NCBI RefSeq assembly: GCF_029338575.1
Contig: NZ_CP119993.1
Location: 248,001-312,000 of the forward strand
Length of the DNA: 64,000 nucleotides
Reading direction: 5' to 3'
DNA from: Halomarina halobia
GTDB taxonomy: Archaea; Halobacteriota; Halobacteria; Halobacteriales; Haloarculaceae
The stretch's first letter is position 1; each line of letters starts with the position of its first letter. Position numbers and translations under genes: made by a program. Below are positions 8,260 through 16,451 of this stretch, in pieces. Under the pieces are notes generated by a model that was not told the DNA's origin, made no database searches, and saw nothing but the letters and a program-made list of their open reading frames with translations.

Positions 8260-9738
8260 TCAGGCCTCCGGCCAGCGCTCGATGTAGATGGCCTTGTCGG
8301 TGTAGAAGTGGATCATGTCCTCGCCCTGCGCGTGGAGGTCGCCGAAGAAGGAGTCCTTCCAGCCGCCGAAGTGGAAGAACGCCATCGGGGCCGAGGTGCC
8401 GACGTTGACCCCGAGATTGCCGATCTCGCCCTCGTGTCGGAACTTCCGGGCGTCCGCGCCGCTCCCCGTGAACAGGCTCGCGGCGTTCCCGAAGCGACTC
8501 CGGTTCATCCGTCCGAGCGCCTCGTCGAGGTCCGCGACGGGTGCGAGACCGAGTACCGGACCGAAGATCTCCTCCCGGGAGATGACCATGTCCTCGGTGA
8601 CGTCGCCGAAGACCGTCGGGCCGAGGAAGTTGCCGCCCTCGTGTCCCTCGACGGTGACGTCTCGGCCGTCGAGCAGGAGTTTCGCACCCTCCTCGACGCC
8701 GGTCTGGACGTAGTTCCGGACCGTCTGCTCGTGTTCGGGGCTGATGAGCGCCCCGATGTCGGTCTCCTCCTCGAGGCCGTAGCCGACGACCTGCGAGGCG
8801 GCCTCCTCGACGACGAGGTCGGCGAACTCGTCGTACACCGACTCCTCGACCAGGGCGACGTCGTTGGCGAGGCACCGCTCGCCGCCGCACGCGAAGGCCG
8901 ACGAGACGGTCTTCTCGGCGGCGAACTCGAGGTCGGCCGTCCCTGTGACGACGATGTGGTTCTTCGCGCCTCCCTGGGCCTGGACGCGCTTGCCGTGTTT
9001 CGCCGCGCGCTCGTAGACGAGCTTCGCGACGGGCGTCGAGCCCACGAACGAGATCCCCTCGACCCCCTCGTGGTCGAGCAGCGCGTTGACGGTGTCGGGA
9101 CCGCCGTTTACGAGCTGGAGGACGCCGTCGGGAAAGCCCGCCTCGTCGACGAGTTCGAACAGCCGCTGGGCGACGAGCGGGTTCTGCTCGCTGGGCTTGA
9201 GGACGAAGCTGTTGCCCGTCGCGACGGCGTAGGGGAGGAACCACAGCGGGATCATTCCGGGGAAGTTGAAGGGCGTGATCGCGGCGAAGACGCCGAGCGG
9301 CTTTCGAACCGCGCTCTCGTCGATCCCGGGCGCCGCGTTCAGCAGGGTGCCGCTCTGCATCATCGACGGAATGCCGCAGGCGACCTCCACGTTCTCGATA
9401 CCGCGACGCAACTCGCCCCGGGCCTCCGCGAGGGTCTTGCCGTGATCCCGGACGAGCAGCGCCGCGAGGTCGTCCTGGTGATCCTCGAGGAGGCTCTTCA
9501 GGCGGAACAGCGGCTGGATCCGCTCTTCGACCGGTCGCGCCGACCACGCGTCGAACGCCTCGCTCCCGGCGCGAACGGCCTCGTCGACGTCGCCGGCGGA
9601 ACTGAACGGGACCGTCGCCAGCGTCTCCCCCGTCGCCGGGTTCACGCTCGTCGACTCGTCGCCCGAGGCGTCCCGCCAGTCACCGCCCACGTAATTTCGT
9701 ACCCTACCGCCCTGACCGATCGACTCTAGCTCGACCAT
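8260..9738 (-). CDS. mmsA: CoA-acylating methylmalonate/malonate-semialdehyde dehydrogenase
   Basis: A 492-residue aldehyde dehydrogenase superfamily member that converts (methyl)malonate semialdehyde with CoA and NAD to acetyl- or propionyl-CoA plus bicarbonate. The nucleophile is Cys289 in GGERCLA. The usual ELGGK general-base Glu is replaced in the AQGGAKNH segment, which is the mark of the CoA-acylating MmsA group rather than hydrolytic aldehyde dehydrogenases. The Rossmann loop GSTPVAK follows the ITPFNFP motif. The ATG at 9738 starts the MVELESI N terminus. It is divergent from a class III aminotransferase with which it shares 179 bases of promoter, consistent with beta-alanine, beta-aminoisobutyrate or related omega-amino acid catabolism. 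Confidence 0.9.
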   Translation of the reverse strand: MVELESIGQGGRVRNYVGGDWRDASGDESTSVNPATGETLATVPFSSAGDVDEAVRAGSEAFDAWSARPVEERIQPLFRLKSLLEDHQDDLAALLVRDHGKTLAEARGELRRGIENVEVACGIPSMMQSGTLLNAAPGIDESAVRKPLGVFAAITPFNFPGMIPLWFLPYAVATGNSFVLKPSEQNPLVAQRLFELVDEAGFPDGVLQLVNGGPDTVNALLDHEGVEGISFVGSTPVAKLVYERAAKHGKRVQAQGGAKNHIVVTGTADLEFAAEKTVSSAFACGGERCLANDVALVEESVYDEFADLVVEEAASQVVGYGLEEETDIGALISPEHEQTVRNYVQTGVEEGAKLLLDGRDVTVEGHEGGNFLGPTVFGDVTEDMVISREEIFGPVLGLAPVADLDEALGRMNRSRFGNAASLFTGSGADARKFRHEGEIGNLGVNVGTSAPMAFFHFGGWKDSFFGDLHAQGEDMIHFYTDKAIYIERWPEA

Positions 9739-9760
9739 GGGGTGGCTATCGTGACCGCCA

Positions 9761-9770
9761 GGATAATATC
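9761..9770 (-). promoter_or_regulatory. TATA-like box for the semialdehyde dehydrogenase gene
   Basis: GATATTATCC on the minus strand is centred about 28 bases before the ATG at 9738 in the divergent intergenic region. Confidence 0.6.
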
Positions 9771-9885
9771 TTCGGTGATAGCGGCTACCGTTCGAGATGC
9801 GGCGGGCGGGCACCCCGTCGTGGCGACGACCGCCGACGCGTCGATAGAGACTATCGACCGCCGAGGCGGGTGCCGACAACAGCAA

Positions 9886-9893
9886 GTTACTTA
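9886..9893 (+). promoter_or_regulatory. TATA-like box for the class III aminotransferase gene
   Basis: GTTACTTA is centred about 28 bases before the ATG at 9918. With the minus-strand box at 9761 it forms a back-to-back promoter pair that could be co-regulated. Confidence 0.5.
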
Positions 9894-9917
9894 CTCCGAT
9901 ACCACGACGCACGAACC

Positions 9918-11243
9918 ATGCCACACAGTTCCGCGAAGGAGGACACCGATGCGCAGACGTCCATCCCCCACTGGTACGATCCCTCGTCGACGGGGGTAAC
10001 GATCACCGACGGCGACGGCTCGCGCGTCGTCGACGACGAGGGGACGGAGTACCTCGACTTCGTCTCGCAGCTGTACTGCGTCAACGCCGGCCACGGAAAC
10101 CGGGCCATCGTGAACGCGATGATCGAGCAACTGGAGCGCGTGCAGTACGTCTCGTCCGCGAAGCGGACGCCGGCGCGAGCGGAACTGAGCGACGACCTCG
10201 TCGCGGTCGCGCCCGACTCCCTGTCGAACGTGATGTTTTCCGTGTCGGGGAGCGAGGCGAACGAACTCGCGGTCACGATCGCGCGCGACTACGCGGACGC
10301 GCCGAAGGTGCTGTCCCGGTGGCGCTCCTACCACGGCTCGACCTACGGCGCGGGGAGCATGACCGGCGACCCGGCGACGCGCGGACCGCTCGAGGCGCAC
10401 GCGTCGACGACGGGCGCGGTGAAGTTCCTGCCGCCGATGACGTACGGGTCGCCGTTCGACGCGGAGACCCCCGAGGAACTCGCCGCGGCCGCGGCCGACC
10501 ACCTCGAGTTCGTCATCCGAAACGAGGGGCCGGAGACGATCGCCGCGATCCTGACCGAACCGATCGCCGGCACCAGCGGCGCGTACACGGCGCCGCCGGG
10601 ATACTTCGAGCGCGTCCGCGACCTCTGCGACGAGTACGAGATCCTCCTGATCGTCGACGAGGTGATCACCGGGTTCGGTCGCTGCGGCGACTGGTTCGGC
10701 ATCCAGACGGAGGGCGTCGAGCCCGACCTGCTCACGTTCGCCAAGGGCGTGACGAGCGCGTACGCGCCGCTGGCGGGCGTGATGATGCGCCCGGAGATCG
10801 CGGAACGCGTGCGATCCGGCGGCTTCGACATCGGACAGACGTTCGGCGGGCACCCCGTGAGTTGCGCCGCCGGCGTGGCCGCCCTCGCCGAGTACGACGA
10901 CGGGCTGATCGAGAACGTCCGCGCCACGGAGGGCGCGTTCGCCGACCGTCTCTCCGCGCTCGAGCGCGAACACGACGTGGTCGCCGACGTCCGGGGACGA
11001 GGCTTCCTCCACGCCGTCGAGTTCGCCGATCCGACGACCGGGGAGCCGTTCCACGATCCACGGGTCGACGAGGGCCACAATCCGGTCAAGGACGTGATCG
11101 GCGAGGCGAGTAATCGCGGCGTTCTCGTCGGCGGTGGCCGGCCGACGACGCAGGTCATCCTCGCGCCGCCGCTGTGTACGACCGCCGACGAGATCGACAC
11201 GGCCGTCGAGACGCTCGAGGCGGCGATCGAGGCCGTCTTCTGA
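9918..11243 (+). CDS. class III PLP-dependent aminotransferase (omega-amino acid or taurine type)
   Basis: A 441-residue fold-type I aminotransferase. The cofactor-binding GSEAN loop lies near residue 112, the YHGSTYGAGS segment carries the aromatic and His residues of the PLP pocket, and IVDEVITGFGR holds the Asp that contacts the pyridine nitrogen. The internal aldimine Lys is Lys276 in FAKGVTSAYAP, and TFGGHP follows. These are features of beta-alanine/taurine:pyruvate aminotransferases. The divergent CoA-acylating semialdehyde dehydrogenase suggests that the aldehyde product is malonate or methylmalonate semialdehyde. That link is inference from context. Confidence 0.9.
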   Translation: MPHSSAKEDTDAQTSIPHWYDPSSTGVTITDGDGSRVVDDEGTEYLDFVSQLYCVNAGHGNRAIVNAMIEQLERVQYVSSAKRTPARAELSDDLVAVAPDSLSNVMFSVSGSEANELAVTIARDYADAPKVLSRWRSYHGSTYGAGSMTGDPATRGPLEAHASTTGAVKFLPPMTYGSPFDAETPEELAAAAADHLEFVIRNEGPETIAAILTEPIAGTSGAYTAPPGYFERVRDLCDEYEILLIVDEVITGFGRCGDWFGIQTEGVEPDLLTFAKGVTSAYAPLAGVMMRPEIAERVRSGGFDIGQTFGGHPVSCAAGVAALAEYDDGLIENVRATEGAFADRLSALEREHDVVADVRGRGFLHAVEFADPTTGEPFHDPRVDEGHNPVKDVIGEASNRGVLVGGGRPTTQVILAPPLCTTADEIDTAVETLEAAIEAVF

Positions 11244-11376
11244 GGGACGAGAGACGACCGACGATTCGAACGAGACGGTGATCGACCGGGTGCTGGGAAC
11301 CGAGCGACCCCCCGCGGGAGATCGAGTCGGACGACGGGCTCGCGGCCGGTTCGGTACCGGGTTCGGACCGTGTGTC

Positions 11377-11384
11377 TTTTTCTA
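11377..11384 (+). promoter_or_regulatory. TATA-like box for the ornithine cyclodeaminase-like gene
   Basis: TTTTTCTA is centred about 27 bases before the ATG at 11407, an isolated T-rich patch. Confidence 0.5.
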
Positions 11385-11406
11385 CGTCGCCCGTCTTCCC
11401 CGAGGT

Positions 11407-12411
11407 ATGACAGACGCGCTGTTTCTCACCAGCGAGGAAGTTGCCGGTCTCGCCACGCCCGCCGAGTACGTCGACGTCGTCCGCGACGGGTACCGCCAGC
11501 GCGGCGAAGGAGCGCCGGCCCTGCCGCGACAGACCTTCCGTCGGGAGGACCCCGAGGGGAAGCTCACCAGCTACTCGGCAATCCTCCCCGAGACGGGGGC
11601 GATGGGCGGCTACACGTACACGTCGGGGTTCAGCGGACCCGACGCCTGGTTCGTGACGCCGCTGTTCGACGCCGAGAGCGGCGAACCGCTCGCGCTCGTC
11701 GACGGTGCCAGCATGAACCCGTTCAAGACCGGGGCTGCCGGCGCAGTCGCCGTCGACGCCCTCGCCCGAGACGACGCGAGCGACCTCGCCGTCATCGGCA
11801 GCGGCGCCCAGGCGCGCGGCCAACTCCACGCGACGGCGACCGTCCGCGACTTCGAGTCGGTCCGGGTGTTCTCGCCGACCCGCGAGAACCGGGAGGCGTT
11901 CGCCGCGGAGTTCGACGACCACCTCGACGCAGCCGTCGAGGCGGTCGACTCGAGCGGGGCCGCCGTCTCGGGCGCGGACGTCGTGATCACGGCGACGAAG
12001 GCCGCCGATCCGGTCTTCGACGGCGAGGACCTCGCACCCGGCGCGCACGTGACGGCGATGGGCCAGTACACCCCCGGCCGGCGCGAACTCGACGCGACGA
12101 CCGTCGCGCGGTCGACGTACGTTCCCGACCTCCGCGACCGTGCGACCCAGGACGCGGGATCGTTCCTCGCCGCGCTGGAAGCGGGCGTCGTCGACGAGGA
12201 CCACGTCCACGCCGAACTCGGCGAGGTAGTCGCGGGGGTCGCCCCCGGCCGGACGAGCGACGACGAGATCACGGTCTTCGACAGCGGCGGGACCGGCATC
12301 GAGACGGTCGCGGCCGCCCACATGCTGTACGAGAAGGCACGCGACGAGGGGCTCGGTACGGCACTCTCCGTCGCGCCCGCCAGCGAGGCGCTGACCGGCC
12401 GGCTGCCGTAG
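11407..12411 (+). CDS. ornithine cyclodeaminase / mu-crystallin family protein
   Basis: A 334-residue NAD(P)-dependent imine reductase/dehydrogenase fold protein. The N-terminal substrate domain holds the FLTSEEVAGLAT opening and the TSYSAILP segment. The Rossmann domain begins with DLAVIGSGAQARGQLHA (GxGxxA/G type), and the C-terminal segment FDSGGTGIETVAAA is typical of the family. Members cyclise ornithine, reduce cyclic imines or act as alanine dehydrogenase, so the substrate is unsettled. It is a single gene on the plus strand. Its TATA-like box fixes the ATG at 11407 over longer frames. Confidence 0.88.
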   Translation: MTDALFLTSEEVAGLATPAEYVDVVRDGYRQRGEGAPALPRQTFRREDPEGKLTSYSAILPETGAMGGYTYTSGFSGPDAWFVTPLFDAESGEPLALVDGASMNPFKTGAAGAVAVDALARDDASDLAVIGSGAQARGQLHATATVRDFESVRVFSPTRENREAFAAEFDDHLDAAVEAVDSSGAAVSGADVVITATKAADPVFDGEDLAPGAHVTAMGQYTPGRRELDATTVARSTYVPDLRDRATQDAGSFLAALEAGVVDEDHVHAELGEVVAGVAPGRTSDDEITVFDSGGTGIETVAAAHMLYEKARDEGLGTALSVAPASEALTGRLP

Positions 12412-12479
12412 GGCGAACCGCGAACGCCGAGGACGAATACGCGCCGGCGATCGATGACCGAACGCGAGCGGGCCGTCGG

Positions 12480-12571
12480 TCGTCGAGGGGGGCGAACACC
12501 GGTCCTGCGACGTCCGAAGCGCCCCCATCGACGAATCGGATCTCGACGCGCGATCCGACCTCGACGTCCGC
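12480..12571 (-). pseudogene. remnant of a DUF35 (OB-fold) protein C terminus
   Basis: In the gap downstream of the minus-strand 3-hydroxyacyl-CoA dehydrogenase gene, one minus-strand frame encodes about 30 residues with VEVGSRVEIRFVD and then GPVFAPLD. The end of the intact DUF35 gene at 36062-36475 reads LEIGQRVEVRFVP and then IPVFAPVES, so the two match over the whole OB-fold tail. The remnant lacks the N-terminal zinc ribbon, has no start codon of its own, and its frame reads through where the intact gene stops. It appears to be a decayed copy whose upstream part was lost or scrambled. No other coding signal is seen in 12412-12666. Confidence 0.55.
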
Positions 12572-12666
12572 CGACGGTAACCTCGAACGGGTGAGTCGGC
12601 ACCGGTGTTCCCGTGTCGAGCGGACGGTGCGAGCATCCGTCGGGAGCACGAGCGTCCGGAGCTGTT

Positions 12667-13863
12667 CTAGTGGAACGTCTCGCCGCTCTTCGCCTTCTGT
12701 ACGAGCAGGTCGCACGGGAGCGTCTCCGCGAGCTTGTTCGTGTCCTCGTGGCGACTCGCCACCTCGGTCAGTTTCCGCACGACGGCATCGGCGCCGACCT
12801 CGTCGGCCTTCTCCAGCGGTCCCATCGGCCAGTTACCGCCGAGTCGAGCGCCGGTGTCGATATCCTCGGCAGTGGCGACGCCGTTTTCGACCATCTTGGC
12901 GGCTTCGTTGACGATCGGCGCCCACACCGACAGCGCGTCGAAGCCCTGCCCGGCGTCGACCGGGATGCGGGGTTCGTCGCGTTCGTCGTACTCGTAGTAA
13001 CCGGCGTCGGCTTTCCGGCCGTATCGCCCCTTCTCGTAGAGCTGGTGGAGGAGCGGACAGACCTCCGTGTCGTAGGCCATCGGTCGGTCGTCGGTCAGGT
13101 GATCCCCCTCGCCCTCGACGCGGATCTGGATGCCGCCCGTGAAGTCCGCGAGTTCGAACGGCCCCATGGGGAAGCCCTCCCCGTACTTCATCGCCGAGTC
13201 GATCTCCTCGAACGAGTGTTCGCCCCGGTAGGCCATCCACGCCGGCTCCTCGCCGTACGGCCGCATGAGCCGGTTGACGATGAACGAGGGGATGTCCATC
13301 CGACAGCGGATCGGCGTCTTCCCGAACGACTCGACCAGCGACTCCGCGGTGTCGGCCACGCCGTCCGGCGTGTATTCGGTCATGATGACCTCGACCAGCT
13401 CCATCAACATCGGCGGGTTGAACCAGTGGGTCCCGATCACGCGCTCGGGATCGGCGGTCGTCTCGGCGAGCCGGGTGATGTTGAGCCCGGACGTGTTCGT
13501 CGCGAGGATGGCGTCTCCGGGCGCTGCCGCGTCGAGATCCGCGAAGATGTCCTCCTTGACGGCCTGCCGTTCGACCGCCGCTTCGGTGACGAAGTCCGCG
13601 TCTCCGACGGCGTCGTCGAACTCGGTGGTGAAGGTGAGCCGCCCGAGCGCGGCGTCCGTCTCCCCCTCGGTCGCGCCGCCCTTCTCGACGTGCTTCCCGT
13701 ACGACCACTCGACCCGCTCGGCCGCCTCCTCGAGTTGCGACTCGTCGATATCGGTGATCGTCGTCTCGTACCCGGCCAGCGCCGCGACGGCGCCGATTCC
13801 GCGCCCCATCTGTCCCGCACCGACCACCGCCACGGTCTCGATGTCGTCGATAGTCACGACCAT
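12667..13863 (-). CDS. 3-hydroxyacyl-CoA dehydrogenase with doubled C-terminal domain
   Basis: A 398-residue NAD-dependent beta-oxidation enzyme. The Rossmann domain begins VAVVGAGQMGRGI; the catalytic His is in GTHWFNPP, after the NTSGLNIT loop. Ordinary single enzymes are near 285-300 residues. Here a second copy of the C-terminal helical domain appears to follow, since FPMGPFELADF recurs later as WPMGPLEKADE. The stretch IDTGARLGGNWPMGP precedes the second copy. It lies as a single transcription unit with a strong TATA-like box, and a DUF35 remnant sits just downstream. The product would oxidise a 3-hydroxyacyl-CoA to the 3-keto form. Confidence 0.92.
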   Translation of the reverse strand: MVVTIDDIETVAVVGAGQMGRGIGAVAALAGYETTITDIDESQLEEAAERVEWSYGKHVEKGGATEGETDAALGRLTFTTEFDDAVGDADFVTEAAVERQAVKEDIFADLDAAAPGDAILATNTSGLNITRLAETTADPERVIGTHWFNPPMLMELVEVIMTEYTPDGVADTAESLVESFGKTPIRCRMDIPSFIVNRLMRPYGEEPAWMAYRGEHSFEEIDSAMKYGEGFPMGPFELADFTGGIQIRVEGEGDHLTDDRPMAYDTEVCPLLHQLYEKGRYGRKADAGYYEYDERDEPRIPVDAGQGFDALSVWAPIVNEAAKMVENGVATAEDIDTGARLGGNWPMGPLEKADEVGADAVVRKLTEVASRHEDTNKLAETLPCDLLVQKAKSGETFH

Positions 13864-13886
13864 GTCCGCCTCGTTTCCCGGATATC

Positions 13887-13896
13887 GTATAAACGT
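13887..13896 (-). promoter_or_regulatory. TATA-like box for the 3-hydroxyacyl-CoA dehydrogenase gene
   Basis: CGTTTATACG on the minus strand is centred about 28 bases before the ATG at 13863. Confidence 0.6.
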
Positions 13897-14047
13897 ATGG
13901 GGGACCGTTTCCGTACTACCCCGCTCCACACCCGGCTCTCGCGTCCCCGTGAGTCGGGGCGTACTCCTCGCGGAATTCGACTTCGACGGCCGCACCGTCC
14001 GGGGGTAGCGCGCCGCATCTATCGGCCTCCGCGACGTAACGGATCCG

Positions 14048-15295
14048 TTATGGGTACTCCGTCACTGCGTGAGACTCCGGTGCCACCCACGAGAGGAGCA
14101 CCCCGAACGCGGTCAGGATCGTCGCGTAGGCGAACGCCGGCAGGTAGCCGTCGGTCCATCCGATGAGCGCACCCGTGATCAGGGGGGCCGAGAACGCCCC
14201 CGAGATGCCCGCCGACGTCACGAACGCCAGCGCCGTCCCCGAGATACTCGTCTCGACGACCTCCTGGACGTAACTGTACACGACGCCGAACGTGAGCTGG
14301 ATGATGAACCCGGCGGCGACCAGCGCCGCGACGACGACCGCGAGCCGCCGCGTCCACCCGATGAGGACGACCAGCGGCAGCGAGATCAGGAAGGACGCCT
14401 GGAGCAGGGGGACGCGGCGCTGGTCGAGGAGCCGATCCGAGACGAGACCGCCGCCGGCCCGGGACAGCACGCCCATCGCCGGGAACACCGCCGTCAAGAG
14501 ACCGCTGAACTCCGCCGACAGCGCGAACTCGCGGCCCAGATACGTCGGCATCCAACTGTTCATGAACAGGTAGTACGAGTACGCGGCGAACGCCATCGCG
14601 GACCCGTACCACACCACCGGATGACGCAGGACCGTCGCGAAGTTCGCCCGCATCGGCGCGGCGTTCGTCGTCGGCTCGACGCCGAGGCGGCGGATCGAGA
14701 CCGAGATCGGTCCGATCACGAGCGCGGCGACGGCGCTCATCACGAGGAAGTTCGCGGGCCAACCGGCCCTCGCCGTGACGACCGGCCCGAACAGTTGCCC
14801 GAGCGCGAACCCGGCCGGCGCACTCGTGACGAAGATGCCGATGGCCGTCCCGCGATTAGCACCCGAGACGGCGCTCCCGAGCAGGTTCGTCGACGCCGTC
14901 CAGACCACGCCGACCGCGACGCCGGCGACGAGGCGTGACGCGAGCAGGGCGTCGAACGACCCTCGACGGCCCGCCGACCAGCTCCAGAGCCCCGCGAGGG
15001 TGATGACCGCGGCCCCGATGGCTATCGTTCGATGATCGCCGAGTCGGTCGATCCAGACGCCGAGTGCGAAGTTCGTGAGCGCCCACGTGGCCGGCACCGC
15101 GCTCACGAGCCAGACGGCCACGGCGGGCGCGACCCCGAGGTCGCCGGCCACCTGCGAGAGGACGCTCGCAGGTGCCACGACGTAATAGTGGGCCGCCGCC
15201 GTCAGGAGCCACGTTCCGACGAGACACCCGATGAGCGCTCGTTCGGCGACCAGCCTCGTACCGGCAGCCCGCATCCGAAGCGCCATCGAGGACAT
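14048..15295 (-). CDS. MFS transporter
   Basis: A 415-residue major facilitator superfamily carrier with about 12 hydrophobic segments. The loop between helices 2 and 3 reads GVWIDRLGDHRT, the usual D-R/K-x-G-x-R/K signature. The central loop near residue 200 is charged (RRLGVEPTTNA). The N terminus before helix 1 is short and basic. It probably moves an organic acid or similar small substrate with a proton or sodium ion, but no substrate can be assigned. It lies on the same strand as, and downstream of, the LLM oxidoreductase gene at 15375, and has its own TATA-like box. Confidence 0.88.
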   Translation of the reverse strand: MSSMALRMRAAGTRLVAERALIGCLVGTWLLTAAAHYYVVAPASVLSQVAGDLGVAPAVAVWLVSAVPATWALTNFALGVWIDRLGDHRTIAIGAAVITLAGLWSWSAGRRGSFDALLASRLVAGVAVGVVWTASTNLLGSAVSGANRGTAIGIFVTSAPAGFALGQLFGPVVTARAGWPANFLVMSAVAALVIGPISVSIRRLGVEPTTNAAPMRANFATVLRHPVVWYGSAMAFAAYSYYLFMNSWMPTYLGREFALSAEFSGLLTAVFPAMGVLSRAGGGLVSDRLLDQRRVPLLQASFLISLPLVVLIGWTRRLAVVVAALVAAGFIIQLTFGVVYSYVQEVVETSISGTALAFVTSAGISGAFSAPLITGALIGWTDGYLPAFAYATILTAFGVLLSWVAPESHAVTEYP

Positions 15296-15316
15296 ACGGG
15301 GAGATCCGGCGCGTGG

Positions 15317-15325
15317 ATCATAAAG
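15317..15325 (-). promoter_or_regulatory. TATA-like box for the MFS gene
   Basis: CTTTATGAT on the minus strand is centred about 26 bases before the ATG at 15295. Confidence 0.55.
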
Positions 15326-15374
15326 GTTCCATCCGTACCGCCGCGAGGGTCGGTCGTACCGCCGAAGCGACGCG

Positions 15375-16349
15375 TCAGGCGACGATATCGGCGAACCGGC
15401 GCAGTTGCTCGCGCTGGTCGGTCGCCGTGAATCGGGTGACGAACGTCTCCACGCCAGCGTCGGCGTAGCGCTCGAGGTGGTCCGCGACGACCGACGGCGG
15501 GCCGAACGCGCCGCGTCGTCGGATGTCGTCGTCGCTCAGCTCGCCCCAGGAGGGGTAGTACCGGTCGAGGAAGCCCCGCGCCTGCTCGATCGCGGCCGCT
15601 TCGGTCTCCGCGATCACGACGTCCTGGTAGTAGGCGGCGTCGAAACCGGCGGCGTCGCGGCCGGCGTCGTCGACGATGTCGCGCGCCCGCTCGATCCCGG
15701 CGGCGTACATCTCGGGCGACATCCCGATCGGGAGCCAGCCGTCACCCCGGGCGGCGATGCGGTCCCGTATCCGGGCCGGAAACCCGTCCCTGGGGTCGAA
15801 CGTCGCCGACGCGACGTAGACCGGCGGCGGACTCCCACAGGGGCGGATCCCGACGTCGGCGTCGCTCAGTTCGAAGAACTCGCCGTCGACGGAGACCGGC
15901 TCGTCGCCCCAGAGCCCCTCGACGATCTCGAGTCCCTCGTCGAGTACCGCCCCGCGGCGGTCGTAGGGGATGTCGAGCTGGTCGTGTTCCGTCGCCACCC
16001 CCGCTCCGACGCCGACGCCGACGCCGAGCGCGAGGCGGCCGCCGCTGACCAGATCGACCGTCGCCGTCTGGTGGGCGACGTGGACCGGATTCCGGAGTTG
16101 AGGCAGGTAGACCGCCGTTCCGAGGGTGACCGACTCCGTCGCGCCCGCCACCGCGGCGAGGGTCGACAGCGGCTCGAGCCGCGGCTTCGCCAGGACGCTG
16201 TCGCCCGCCCACACGCCGTCGAAGCCGAGCGCTTCGGCTCGACGAGCGAGACCGATCACCTCCGATTGCACGCGGGCGGCCTGCTCGAGTGAGTCGTCGG
16301 AAGACAGTACGACGCCGCGGGTCGGCAACACGAACCCGTGCGATACCAT
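15375..16349 (-). CDS. LLM class flavin/F420-dependent oxidoreductase
   Basis: A 324-residue luciferase-like monooxygenase family TIM barrel. Characteristic pieces are FDGVWAGDS near residue 45, the LGTAVYLPQLRNP strand, and the GRLALGVGVGVGAG turn with a short Val-Gly repeat. The C-terminal part ends with the GPPSVVADHLERYADAGVE segment seen in these enzymes. Archaeal members generally use F420 or FMN to reduce or oxygenate a small substrate. The start at 16349 gives the usual N terminus (MVSHGF) and lies 28 bases from a TATA-like box. It is divergent from an enolase-superfamily gene. Two further LLM genes lie at 37800 and 45218. Confidence 0.88.
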   Translation of the reverse strand: MVSHGFVLPTRGVVLSSDDSLEQAARVQSEVIGLARRAEALGFDGVWAGDSVLAKPRLEPLSTLAAVAGATESVTLGTAVYLPQLRNPVHVAHQTATVDLVSGGRLALGVGVGVGAGVATEHDQLDIPYDRRGAVLDEGLEIVEGLWGDEPVSVDGEFFELSDADVGIRPCGSPPPVYVASATFDPRDGFPARIRDRIAARGDGWLPIGMSPEMYAAGIERARDIVDDAGRDAAGFDAAYYQDVVIAETEAAAIEQARGFLDRYYPSWGELSDDDIRRRGAFGPPSVVADHLERYADAGVETFVTRFTATDQREQLRRFADIVA

Positions 16350-16373
16350 GTCGCACCCTTCTCGAGGCACCGT

Positions 16374-16380
16374 CCTAACC
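16374..16380 (-). promoter_or_regulatory. TATA-like box for the LLM oxidoreductase gene
   Basis: GGTTAGG on the minus strand is centred about 28 bases before the ATG at 16349; it is a weak match to the consensus. Confidence 0.35.
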
Positions 16381-16451
16381 CTTTGCGTTCGAACGGCGTA
16401 TCACCGCGATGCAAAGCCATTTGGGGCCGTTCGCCGTGTGCTGGCGTATCG

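Noticed and set aside
16000..16030. Short GACGCC repeat that might be a tandem-repeat locus
   Set aside because: It lies within the LLM gene and encodes the Val-Gly turn after GRLALG, a normal place in the family; the run is only a few units.
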